DNA from: Martinezella tropici
GTDB lineage: Bacteria; Pseudomonadota; Alphaproteobacteria; Rhizobiales; Rhizobiaceae
Assembly: GCA_000799755.1 (NCBI GenBank)
Contig: JUHI01000001.1
Span: forward strand, 186,001 to 250,000
DNA length: 64,000 nucleotides
Direction of reading: 5' to 3'
The translations under genes were made by a program, and so were the position numbers. Position 1 is the first letter of the stretch. Each line of letters starts with the position of its first letter. The notes below the pieces were generated by a model. The model ran no database searches, was not told where the DNA came from, and saw only the letters and a program-made list of their open reading frames with translations. Below, one piece after another: positions 28,671 through 36,355 of this stretch.

Positions 28671-28924
28671 TGACCAAGCTCGTTTATTTCGCCTGGGTGC
28701 GTGAGCGGATCGGCAAGGCCGAGGAGGAGATTTCCCTTCCCGCCGGGGTCGTTACGGTTGACGATCTCCTGAGTCATTTGAAGACCTTGGGCGAAGAATA
28801 CGAGACGGCGCTTCAATTTCCCAACGCGATCCGCGTGGCGATCAACATGGAGCACGTCGAGCATGACGAGCCGATCGCCGGAGCGCGGGAGATCGGGCTC
28901 TTCCCGCCGATGACCGGGGGGTAA
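28667..28924 (+). CDS. moaD: Molybdopterin synthase sulfur carrier subunit
   Basis: This 85-residue ubiquitin-like protein carries sulfur as a C-terminal thiocarboxylate for molybdopterin synthesis. The C terminus PMTGG has the required Gly-Gly, and the length fits the family. ATG at 28667 overlaps the pgsA stop; a second ATG at 28670 is equally possible. MoaE follows 4 bp later. Confidence 0.96.
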   Translation: MMTKLVYFAWVRERIGKAEEEISLPAGVVTVDDLLSHLKTLGEEYETALQFPNAIRVAINMEHVEHDEPIAGAREIGLFPPMTGG

Positions 28925-28928
28925 GCCG

Positions 28929-29399
28929 ATGGCCATGCAGCCGATGGTCCGCGTTCAGCATGAGGATTTCGACCTTCAGACGGAGATCGACCTGATGACG
29001 GCGGGGCGGCATGATATCGGCGCGGTCGTCACCTTCTCCGGGCTTTGCCGTGACGAAGGCGGCGCGCTCGGCGCGCTTGAACTCGAGCATTATCCCGGCA
29101 TGGCGGAGGCGGAGATCACCCGCATCGCCAACCTCGCCATCGAACGCTTCGGACTTCTTGGCCTGACCGCGATCCACCGCTACGGCAAGATTTTACCCGG
29201 CGAGAACATCGTCCTCGTCATCGCCGCTGCCTCACATCGCCAGGCCGCCTTCGACGGTGCCAATTTCGTCATGGATTTCCTGAAGACCTCCGCCCCCTTC
29301 TGGAAGAAGGAGCATGGCCGCGACGGCGCTGAAGGCGGCTGGGTCTCGGCCAGGGATGCCGATGATGCCGCGCGCGATAAATGGGCCGGCGACAAGTAG
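28929..29399 (+). CDS. moaE: Molybdopterin synthase catalytic subunit
   Basis: This 156-residue subunit converts precursor Z (cPMP) to molybdopterin with MoaD. Recognisable segments are GAVVTFSGLCRDEGGALGALELEHYPGMAE, the HRYGKILPGENIVLV strand and SHRQAAFDGANFVMDFLKTSAPFWKKE with catalytic lysines. Together with moaD it supplies cofactor for enzymes like the oxidoreductase at 20.3 kb. The stop codon lies one base from the stop of the convergent permease gene. Confidence 0.97.
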   Translation: MAMQPMVRVQHEDFDLQTEIDLMTAGRHDIGAVVTFSGLCRDEGGALGALELEHYPGMAEAEITRIANLAIERFGLLGLTAIHRYGKILPGENIVLVIAAASHRQAAFDGANFVMDFLKTSAPFWKKEHGRDGAEGGWVSARDADDAARDKWAGDK

Positions 29400-29400
29400 G

Positions 29401-30297
29401 TCAGGGCACGACCCGCTCGCGCCGGCTCAGGACCAGCAGTAGGACGAGCAGCGAGAAAATCACAAAATCGCGCCATAGGAATGGGCCATAGGCACCCCAC
29501 ATCGTCTCGGTGAGGCCAAGGAGTGCCGCGCCAGCTGCCGACTTCAACGGATCGGAATAGCCGCCGACCGCAGCAATCATCAGCACCTTGAGCCCGAACA
29601 TCAGCCCTGCCCCGAAATCCATGGTTCCGTAGTAGGAAGTCGCCAGCAGGCCGCAGATGGTCGCGACCAAGGCCGAGGCGACATAGGCCAGCAGGAAGAC
29701 GCGGTTGGCGCTGGCGCCGCAAAGTTCGGCAGCGAGAGCATCGTCGGTCACCGCCCGCCAGATACGCCCCCAGCCCGTGTATTTCAGCACATAGGCGCCC
29801 GCGAGTATGACGAGGATCATCAGCGTAGTATTGAGCAGCTGGATTTCGGTGAGCGTCACGCGGAAATCGCCGCTGTCCCAGAAGACGATTGCACCGTTCA
29901 GGAAAGGCGGCAGCCAGATGCCGCGCGTATTCGACGCCAGACGCGCCGTTTCCATCAGGATGATCATCATGCCAAGTGCCGCGACGATGACCGTGTTCGG
30001 AGACTTGCGCGATAGCGGCAGCATGATCGCACGGCCAACCAGAAAGCTGGTGCCGATCGTGTAGCCAACGGCAATGACGGCGCCGAAGGTGAAGGCGGCC
30101 GGCAGGACCAGATACATTCTGGTGTAGCCGACATCCGTGAACAGCACGAGCATCTGGCCGGCGAAGGCGAATAGCGCGCCATAGGTGATGTCGGCCCGCT
30201 TCATGACCCCGAACGCAATGGAATAACCGAAGGCCAGCGTCGCATAGAGCGCCGCCAGCGGAACGGCATTCGCCAGCTGTTGCAGAAGATAGGCCAT
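29401..30297 (-). CDS. Branched-chain amino acid-type ABC transporter permease (LivH-like), orphan
   Basis: The protein has 298 residues with about eight transmembrane segments and the LivH-type layout: N-terminal LANAVPLAALYATLAFGYSIAFGVMKRADI, a central EAA-like segment near GWGRIWRAVTDDALAAELCGA, and GLMFGLKVLMIAAVGGYSDPLKSAAGAALLGLTE. Such permeases pair with LivM, two ATPases and a binding protein, none of which is in this window. GGAGGGG precedes the ATG. It is divergent from the CGNR regulator gene and shares a palindromic operator with it. The substrate is unknown; an amino acid or urea-type compound is possible. Confidence 0.9.
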   Translation of the reverse strand: MAYLLQQLANAVPLAALYATLAFGYSIAFGVMKRADITYGALFAFAGQMLVLFTDVGYTRMYLVLPAAFTFGAVIAVGYTIGTSFLVGRAIMLPLSRKSPNTVIVAALGMMIILMETARLASNTRGIWLPPFLNGAIVFWDSGDFRVTLTEIQLLNTTLMILVILAGAYVLKYTGWGRIWRAVTDDALAAELCGASANRVFLLAYVASALVATICGLLATSYYGTMDFGAGLMFGLKVLMIAAVGGYSDPLKSAAGAALLGLTETMWGAYGPFLWRDFVIFSLLVLLLVLSRRERVVP

Positions 30298-30320
30298 TCA
30301 CCCCTCCGAAGAACAGGTAA

Positions 30321-30356
30321 ATAGTAACTGGCAAAATTCATTTTACCAGTTATAAT
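30321..30356. promoter_or_regulatory. Divergent overlapping promoters with 28-bp palindromic operator
   Basis: The palindrome spans 30325-30352: arms TAACTGGCAAAAT and ATTTTACCAGTTA (13 bp, one mismatch) around a TC centre. Plus-strand promoter: -35 CTGGCA (30328-30333), 17-bp spacer, perfect -10 TATAAT (30351-30356). Minus-strand promoter: -35 CTGGTA (30344-30349), 17-bp spacer, -10 TACTAT (30321-30326). A dimer bound here would cover both promoters. Regulation by the CGNR protein is inferred from position. Confidence 0.7.
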
Positions 30357-30363
30357 TTTGGTC

Positions 30364-30912
30364 ATGAGTTTTTCCTGGACCCCACATCGCTTCTCCGGTG
30401 GCGCGCTTGCGCTCGATGTCGCCAACAGCGTGATCCTGCGCCATGACGACGAGCGCCGCATCGACCGCTTCGAAGCCACAGGGCAGCTGGAGAGTTTTCC
30501 GAAAGCGGCCGCCAATTTCTGCGCCGAACGGGCGCTTTTCGGCGATATCCTGCCGGTGCGGCGGGAAAACAGGGCCGATTTCATCTCATTGCGGGAGATG
30601 ATCGATCGCTATTTCCGGGCGCGCGTTCTCGGTGAGCTGGCCGATCTGCTGCTTGCGGATCTGCTTGCGGCCTTGGCGAAGGTGCTGAAGCGCGCTGCAG
30701 CAGACGGGCTCGATGCGGCGACCGTGCATTCGACGCTGCGCCTTATCGCCATGCCCGATCCCGAGCGGATGAAAATATGCCGCAACTGCGGCTGGCTCTT
30801 CATCGACCGCAGCAAGAACAAGAGCCGCGCCTGGTGCGACATGGCGGTCTGCGGCAACCGAGCCAAGGCCAGCCGGCACTACCGGCGCAAGAAGGAGGAG
30901 ACTGCGCCATGA
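30364..30912 (+). CDS. ABATE/CGNR zinc-finger domain regulator
   Basis: The protein has 182 residues. The N-terminal ABATE-type region contains GGALALDVANSVILRHDDERRIDRF; the C-terminal CGNR zinc finger shows CRNCGWLFIDRSKNKSRAWCDMAVCGNRAKASRHYRRKK, with four zinc cysteines and the namesake CGNR, and is expected to bind DNA. ATG at 30364 is preferred over TTG at 30358. The -10 hexamer ends at 30356 and there is no Shine-Dalgarno sequence, so the predicted transcript starts at or beside the ATG (leaderless). It is divergent from the orphan permease and overlaps the next gene by ATGA. Confidence 0.9.
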   Translation: MSFSWTPHRFSGGALALDVANSVILRHDDERRIDRFEATGQLESFPKAAANFCAERALFGDILPVRRENRADFISLREMIDRYFRARVLGELADLLLADLLAALAKVLKRAAADGLDAATVHSTLRLIAMPDPERMKICRNCGWLFIDRSKNKSRAWCDMAVCGNRAKASRHYRRKKEETAP

Positions 30913-31430
30913 CAATGAAATGGATCATGCTGACAACGATCAGCGTCGCGATTATCGCCGCCCTGGGGCTGGCCGGCTGCCAGCGGAAGGACGACGAGGG
31001 CCCGACCCAGCTCACCGGCCGCCTCTTTGTCTTCAACTACCGCGTCGCGAGCGCGAGCTACATGATTACGCTCAAGAAGATCGCCCCAATCCCCGAGGGA
31101 ACGACGGCCGTCGCCGAATTCGAAAATCCGGCCGGCGGCAATCCGCTTGTCGTCAACCAGAAGATCTATACCTTCTGGGACAAGATCACCCTCGAAAGCC
31201 CTGACCTGCGTTGCGTGCGCAAAGACCGACCCTATTCCGTCTCGATCAAGCTGGTCGATGCCAGCGACAAGACGATCCAGACCATCAAGACCGAGGTCAA
31301 ATCCGATCTCGACCAGACTGTGCTGCCGACAAAACCCCTGGTCGTCGGCCCTGCCTATACGGCCAATCCGGATATTTTCAAAGGGGACGGCAGCGCCGAT
31401 TACGGGAAGGATATGGCCTGCCCGGCGTGA
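30909..31430 (+). CDS. Small lipoprotein of unknown function
   Basis: The protein has 173 residues. A short N-terminal membrane segment ends in the lipobox LAGC (Cys24), so it should be a lipid-anchored envelope protein. The mature part is beta-rich (GRLFVFNYRVASASYMITLKKI, KITLESPDLRCVRKDRPYSVSIKLVDAS) and suggests an immunoglobulin-like or beta-sandwich domain. I do not recognise the family. The start overlaps the CGNR gene stop (ATGA), so both come from one message, and it may belong to the same transport-linked module as the permease. Confidence 0.87.
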   Translation: MTMKWIMLTTISVAIIAALGLAGCQRKDDEGPTQLTGRLFVFNYRVASASYMITLKKIAPIPEGTTAVAEFENPAGGNPLVVNQKIYTFWDKITLESPDLRCVRKDRPYSVSIKLVDASDKTIQTIKTEVKSDLDQTVLPTKPLVVGPAYTANPDIFKGDGSADYGKDMACPA

Positions 31431-31470
31431 AGGCAGCTGCGGGGAGAGGGAGTCTCTTATGTACGGCACG

Positions 31471-31498
31471 AAAAAAGCCGGGATGTTATCCCGGCTTT
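31471..31498 (-). terminator. Rho-independent terminator after ndk
   Basis: A 10-bp perfect stem (AAAGCCGGGA at 31474-31483 with TCCCGGCTTT at 31489-31498) with a 5-base loop is followed, on the minus strand, by six T residues. It serves ndk and may also slow plus-strand read-through from the lipoprotein gene. Confidence 0.9.
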
Positions 31499-31543
31499 CA
31501 TGAGTCATTTCAGATCGTTCAGCGTTAAAGCTGAGAGGCTGAT

Positions 31544-31966
31544 TCAGCCGACGATTTCGGTTTCCGAAAACCAGTAGGCGATTTCGGCAGCTGCCGTTTC
31601 CGGAGCGTCCGAGCCGTGAACGGAGTTTTCGCCGATCGACAGGGCGAAGGTCTTGCGGATCGTGCCTTCGTCAGCGTTTGCCGGGTTGGTCGCACCCATG
31701 ATTTCGCGGTTCTTCAGGATGGCGCCTTCGCCTTCCAGGACCTGAACGATGGTCGGGCCAGAGATCATGCCTTCGACGAGTTCGCCGAAGAACGGACGTT
31801 CCTTGTGAACAGCATAGAAGCCTTCGGCTTCGCGCTTGCTCATCCAGACGCGCTTGGAGGCGATGACGCGCAGGCCGTTGTCTTCAAAAACCTTGGTGAT
31901 GGCGCCGGTCAGGTTGCGCTTCGTTGCGTCCGGCTTGATCATCGAGAAAGTACGTTCAATCGCCAT
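31544..31966 (-). CDS. ndk: Nucleoside diphosphate kinase
   Basis: This 140-residue enzyme balances nucleoside triphosphate pools by phosphate transfer through a phosphohistidine. The active-site motif is [20 protein letters not shown], and the N terminus [21 protein letters not shown] is standard. Length is normal. It is a single gene with its own terminator; the upstream gap is shared with the DinB-like gene. Confidence 0.98.
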   Translation of the reverse strand: MAIERTFSMIKPDATKRNLTGAITKVFEDNGLRVIASKRVWMSKREAEGFYAVHKERPFFGELVEGMISGPTIVQVLEGEGAILKNREIMGATNPANADEGTIRKTFALSIGENSVHGSDAPETAAAEIAYWFSETEIVG

Positions 31967-32157
31967 GGGTCCATTCCTTGTAATTCAGAGAAAAGTGGGC
32001 GGTCTTTACCTGCCCCAAGGCCCGAAAACAAGGGGGATCGCCCAATTTCACGCCGCTGTCACAGTCCGGGCGACCGATTCGCGATCGGCGGGTGATGAGG
32101 CGGCTGTCCATCGCCGAACTTCCCGATAACATTATCACCACCATGGAGGAGACGCAT

Positions 32158-32667
32158 ATGCTCAGACATTTCAGGATGCTTGCCGACTACAATCGCTGGG
32201 CCAACGTTCAGGTCTACGATGCCGCGGCAGATCTCAGCGACGCGGAATTCCACGAGGATCGCGGCGCCTTCTTCGGCTCGCTCCACGGAACGCTGAACCA
32301 TCTGCTGGTGGCGGACCGGTTGTGGATGCATCGCTTCAACGGCACCGGCGGGGTGCCAGCGTCACTTGATGCTGTCCTGCATGACGATCTCAAGGGACTT
32401 CGCGCCGTGCGAGAGGCGGAAGATCGAAATATCATCGCGTGGATAGAAACGCTCGATACCGATGCTCTGGCCACCGATATCACCTATACATCCGTCCTGA
32501 GGCCGGGCGCCATCACCGTTCCTCTCCATGCGGCGATGGCACATATGTTCAACCACCACACACACCATCGCGGCCAGTGCCATACAATCCTCACATCCTT
32601 GGGCAAACCGTCGCTTTTATTGGATCTTCTGCACTTTCTGCGGAGCGAAGGACAGCGCTGGTTGTAG
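32158..32667 (+). CDS. DinB family protein
   Basis: The protein has 169 residues and should form the DinB/YfiT-like four-helix bundle with a metal site. Putative histidine ligands are in HGTLNHLLVADRLWMHR and the C-terminal HHTHHRGQCH. ATG at 32158 is strongly favoured: GGAGGA lies seven bases upstream and the domain begins there; the longer frame to 32092 adds unlike residues. Family members include thiol-dependent transferases and damage-inducible proteins; the exact activity here is unknown. It is a single gene. Confidence 0.93.
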   Translation: MLRHFRMLADYNRWANVQVYDAAADLSDAEFHEDRGAFFGSLHGTLNHLLVADRLWMHRFNGTGGVPASLDAVLHDDLKGLRAVREAEDRNIIAWIETLDTDALATDITYTSVLRPGAITVPLHAAMAHMFNHHTHHRGQCHTILTSLGKPSLLLDLLHFLRSEGQRWL

Positions 32668-32823
32668 CCAAGAGGCGAGCGGATATTTATCGATTTCGCT
32701 CAAGCGTTGATCACATGCCTCATTTTGTTGCGTTGCGGCGTGGATAGGCCGTTTTGTTCATGTTCCCTTAACCTGGCCGCCCGCAGATTGATAAGATATA
32801 TCAGCTCACGGTCAGAAGCAGGC

Positions 32824-33324
32824 ATGAAGAACTCGCAGACACGCGTTTCGGCACAATCCATCGATGATGATGAAACGGAAACCGAGCTTGAGGTCATCGG
32901 TCGCTTCATGACGCGGCTGAAGATCAAGAACCTGCCGCGCAATTACCAGCTCTTTCACGAGGCGCTTTACGGGCAAGACCGCTGTCTTGCCGAAGAGATC
33001 GAAGCGCTCGGTCCCCTTCCCCCGCAAAGCGGGCTGGACGAGATCGGCCTGAAGCATCGCCTTGTCAGCCACTGCGGGCTGGTGGCACGCAAATCCGAAA
33101 GCGATGCGGCCGAGATGTTGCGCGAAGTCGCGGATCAACTGGCCAAGGGGCTGATGAAGAAGCAGTATTTTGCTCGCGAGACCGAGGCGGCACAGCACGT
33201 CAACGATGCTCTGGACACACTCAACGCGACGCTCAGCAATCTCATGCTCTACGAAACGGAGCTGACCGAGCGGCTGCGCAACTGCGCGAACCTTACCACA
33301 TCCTCGCAAAACGCGGGCGCCTGA
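32824..33324 (+). CDS. Small cytoplasmic protein of unknown function
   Basis: The protein has 166 residues, rich in charged residues, without signal or membrane segments. The helical part GRFMTRLKIKNLPRNYQLFHEALYGQD resembles the N-terminal region of some rhizobial GGDEF proteins as I remember them, but no GGDEF domain follows, so it may be a free-standing version of that region. The C-terminal part has a coiled-coil-like ALDTLNATLSNLMLYETELTERLRNC. The start at 32824 gives the first unambiguous ATG; upstream frame is open but unconvincing. The ABC-F gene follows 49 bp later. Confidence 0.75.
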   Translation: MKNSQTRVSAQSIDDDETETELEVIGRFMTRLKIKNLPRNYQLFHEALYGQDRCLAEEIEALGPLPPQSGLDEIGLKHRLVSHCGLVARKSESDAAEMLREVADQLAKGLMKKQYFARETEAAQHVNDALDTLNATLSNLMLYETELTERLRNCANLTTSSQNAGA

Positions 33325-33373
33325 ACGCCTCGGCGCTCTTGCCTTCGGCGGCGAGTTCGGCCAAAACCGCGCC

Positions 33374-35263
33374 ATGATTTCGATTTCAGACCTTTCCGCC
33401 CGCATCGCCGGCCGCCTTCTCATCGATCATGCCAACGTGACGCTTCCGGCGGGCACGAAGGCTGGCCTTGTCGGCAAAAATGGCGCCGGCAAATCCACGC
33501 TGTTCAGGATCATTACCGGCGATCTCGCCGCCGAGAGCGGCTCGGTCTCGATCCCACGCAACGCGCGCATCGGGCAGGTCGCGCAGGAGGCCCCGGGCAC
33601 GGAGGAGCCGCTGATCGATATCGTCCTTGCTGCGGACAAGGAACGCTCCGCCCTGCTTGCGGAAGCAGAGACCGCCACCGATCCGCACCGCATCGCCGAT
33701 ATCCAGACCAGGCTTGCCGATATCGACGCACATTCGGCTGAAGCGCGCGCCGCCAGCATCCTGGCCGGCCTCGGCTTCGACCACGAGGCACAGAAGCGCC
33801 CGGCCTCCTCCTTCTCCGGCGGCTGGCGCATGCGCGTCGCCCTTGCGGCCGTGCTGTTTTCCGAGCCGGATCTCTTGCTGCTCGACGAACCGACGAACTA
33901 TCTCGACCTCGAAGGCACGCTCTGGCTGGAGGATTACATCCGCCGCTATCCGCACACGGTCATCATCATCTCGCACGACCGCGACCTCCTAAATACGGCG
34001 GTCAACTCCATCGTGCATCTCGACCAGAAGAAACTCACCTTCTATCGCGGCTCCTATGACCAGTTCGAGCGGCAGAAGGCCGAAGCAGACGAGCTGCAGA
34101 TGAAGGCGAAGGCGAAGAACGACGCCGCGCGCAAGCACCTGCAGAGCTTCATCGACCGCTTCAAGGCCAAGGCTTCGAAGGCGCGGCAGGCGCAATCGCG
34201 CGTCAAGGCACTGGAGCGCATGGGGACGGTTGCTGCTGTCATCGAAGACCATGTGATGGGCTTCAGCTTTCCGGAGCCGGAGAAACAACCCGCCTCGCCG
34301 ATCATCGCAATCAGCGGCGGCGCCGTCGGCTATGAACCGGAAAAGCCGATCCTCAAGCGCCTCAACCTGCGTATCGATGCCGATGACCGGATCGCCCTCC
34401 TCGGCTCGAACGGCAACGGCAAGTCGACCTTCGCGAAGTTCATCTCCGGCCGGCTTGGTGCAGAGAGCGGTGAGGTCCGGCTGGCACCGAACCTGAAGAT
34501 CGGCTTCTTCGCCCAGCACCAGCTCGACGACCTCATCCCCAATCAGACCGCCGTCGAACACGTTCGCCGCCGCATGCCCGAAACGCCGGAAGCCAAGGTG
34601 CGCGCCCGCGTCGCGCAGATGGGGCTTGCGACCGAGAAGATGGACACGCAGGTCAAGGATCTCTCCGGCGGCGAGAAGGCTCGCTTGCTGATGGGCCTTG
34701 CCGCGTTCGACGCGCCGAATCTTCTCATCCTCGACGAACCGACGAACCATCTCGATATCGACAGCCGCAATGCGCTGATCCAGGCGCTGAACGACTATTC
34801 CGGCGCGGTCATCCTGATCTCGCACGACCGCCATCTGATCGAGGCCACCGTCGACCGGCTCTGGCTGGTGCGCGACGGCACGGTTTCGACCTTCGACGGC
34901 GATCTCGAAGAATACCGCAGCCTCGTTGTCGCCAGCCCTAAGTCGAAGGACGACAAGGGCAAGGCTGCCGTCAGCGACGATTCCGTTTCCAAGGCCGATC
35001 AGCGCAAGCTCAATGCCGATCGGCGCGCATCGCTCGCGCCGCTCAAGAAGAAGATCAACGAAATCGAATCCTTGACCGGCAAGCTTGAGAAACTGATTCA
35101 GGCACTTGATGCGGAACTTGCGGACCCGGCCCTCTATGACAAGGCACCGGCCAAGGCCGCGGAGAAGGCAAAGCAGCGCGCGGACGCCGCTGAGAAGCTC
35201 ACCGCCGCCGAAGAGCAATGGCTCGAATTATCTTCCGAATATGAAAGCGCCATGGCCGGCTGA
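33374..35263 (+). CDS. ABC-F family ATPase (Uup/EttA-like)
   Basis: The protein has 629 residues: two ABC ATPase domains on one chain, no membrane part. Walker A motifs are GKNGAGKST and GSNGNGKST, signatures SFSGGWRMR and LSGGEKARL, and Walker B motifs LLLLDEPTNYLD and LLILDEPTNHLD. The linker between the domains is rich in Lys/Arg, and an Uup-like charged coiled coil forms the C-terminal 100 residues. Such proteins act at the ribosomal E site or on stalled or misassembled ribosomes. No antibiotic-resistance context is present. Confidence 0.95.
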   Translation: MISISDLSARIAGRLLIDHANVTLPAGTKAGLVGKNGAGKSTLFRIITGDLAAESGSVSIPRNARIGQVAQEAPGTEEPLIDIVLAADKERSALLAEAETATDPHRIADIQTRLADIDAHSAEARAASILAGLGFDHEAQKRPASSFSGGWRMRVALAAVLFSEPDLLLLDEPTNYLDLEGTLWLEDYIRRYPHTVIIISHDRDLLNTAVNSIVHLDQKKLTFYRGSYDQFERQKAEADELQMKAKAKNDAARKHLQSFIDRFKAKASKARQAQSRVKALERMGTVAAVIEDHVMGFSFPEPEKQPASPIIAISGGAVGYEPEKPILKRLNLRIDADDRIALLGSNGNGKSTFAKFISGRLGAESGEVRLAPNLKIGFFAQHQLDDLIPNQTAVEHVRRRMPETPEAKVRARVAQMGLATEKMDTQVKDLSGGEKARLLMGLAAFDAPNLLILDEPTNHLDIDSRNALIQALNDYSGAVILISHDRHLIEATVDRLWLVRDGTVSTFDGDLEEYRSLVVASPKSKDDKGKAAVSDDSVSKADQRKLNADRRASLAPLKKKINEIESLTGKLEKLIQALDAELADPALYDKAPAKAAEKAKQRADAAEKLTAAEEQWLELSSEYESAMAG

Positions 35264-35308
35264 AACTGACCGCCTGTTAAGGAATTCACAGCCGATCCTA
35301 ACCGATCA

Positions 35309-35316
35309 TTAACCAT
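35309..35316 (+). promoter_or_regulatory. TTAACCAT element upstream of polysaccharide deacetylase
   Basis: TTAACCAT, a half-site reported for CtrA in Caulobacter and Sinorhizobium, lies 51 bp before the ATG. Its 11-base context TTAACCATAAC is identical to the one at 24904. A chance hit cannot be excluded. Confidence 0.3.
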
Positions 35317-35367
35317 AACTGCAGAAAATGCGCTCAACTTTCATAGACATATTGTTGAGCGATTCTG

Positions 35368-36261
35368 ATGAACTACCGTGTTTTGCTGGCTGGCCTTGCC
35401 GTGTCTCTGGCTCTCGGAGGATGCGCGACGAAACCGGGCAATGAAGCTTCGCTCAAGAGCGGCTATGCCGCCGAGGAACCGCGTCACAAGCCGCTTAAAG
35501 CCAGCGCCCCCGTGGAGATGGAGCCGAAGAAATGGCTCGTCGCCGATCTCGAAACCCGAGATGATCTGGCAGGCCTGAACGGTCCGCACAATCTTGCCGG
35601 CCGGACGCTGGAAGTCGCCTCGCTCAAGGATATCAGGCTCGCCGACAAGGAGGTCATCCTGACCTTCGACGACGGTCCTGCTCCCGGCAAGACGGAACGC
35701 ATTCTCGCCACGCTCGACAAATTCGGCGTCAAGGCGGCCTTCATGATGGTCGGCGAAATGGCGCAGGCACATCCGGCGACGGCGCGTGAGGTGCTTGCGC
35801 ATGGTGATGCGATCGGCAGCCACACCTTCCGCCATCCCGACCTCGACAAGATGACGTTCGACGCGGCGATGACCGAAATCGCCCGAGGCAAGGACGCCGT
35901 CACCAAGGCGATCGGCACGGATGTCCCGTTCTTCCGCTTCCCCTATCTTGCCGACTCCAAGCGCCTGCGCGCCGCCATTGCCGCCCGCGACATGATCGTC
36001 ATGGACGTGGATATCGACAGCAAGGATTATTTCACCTCGACGCCCGCAGCCGTGGTGGACCGCACGATGAAGCAGCTTCACCAGCGCGGCCGCGGCATCG
36101 TCCTGATGCACGACATTCACCAGCGCACGGTGAAGATGCTGCCGGTTCTCCTGAGCCGCCTGGAGAAGGAGGGCTACAAGGTCGTGACGCTGAAATACAA
36201 GCGCAATACCACCCCTGCGACCAACATGATTGCCCAGGCCGATACCAAAATGGTGCGCTGA
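35368..36261 (+). CDS. Polysaccharide deacetylase lipoprotein (NodB homology domain)
   Basis: The protein has 297 residues. A lipobox (LALGGC, Cys22) marks it as an envelope lipoprotein. The NodB domain occupies about 85-280: motif 1 LTFDDGP with two metal aspartates, motif 2 SHTFRHPDLD with the two metal histidines, RFPY at 191, and LMHDIH near the C terminus. It should remove N-acetyl groups from a glycan, perhaps peptidoglycan or an exopolysaccharide. No glycan biosynthesis genes are close by. A TTAACCAT element precedes the gene. Confidence 0.93.
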   Translation: MNYRVLLAGLAVSLALGGCATKPGNEASLKSGYAAEEPRHKPLKASAPVEMEPKKWLVADLETRDDLAGLNGPHNLAGRTLEVASLKDIRLADKEVILTFDDGPAPGKTERILATLDKFGVKAAFMMVGEMAQAHPATAREVLAHGDAIGSHTFRHPDLDKMTFDAAMTEIARGKDAVTKAIGTDVPFFRFPYLADSKRLRAAIAARDMIVMDVDIDSKDYFTSTPAAVVDRTMKQLHQRGRGIVLMHDIHQRTVKMLPVLLSRLEKEGYKVVTLKYKRNTTPATNMIAQADTKMVR

Positions 36262-36355
36262 GGCCGATCGATCCGGAAAGGCACATATCGAGCGCGGAGG
36301 CACGGTTGCCTCCGCGCCCATATTTTGATTTGCTGGCAGGCGACCACCACCAACA

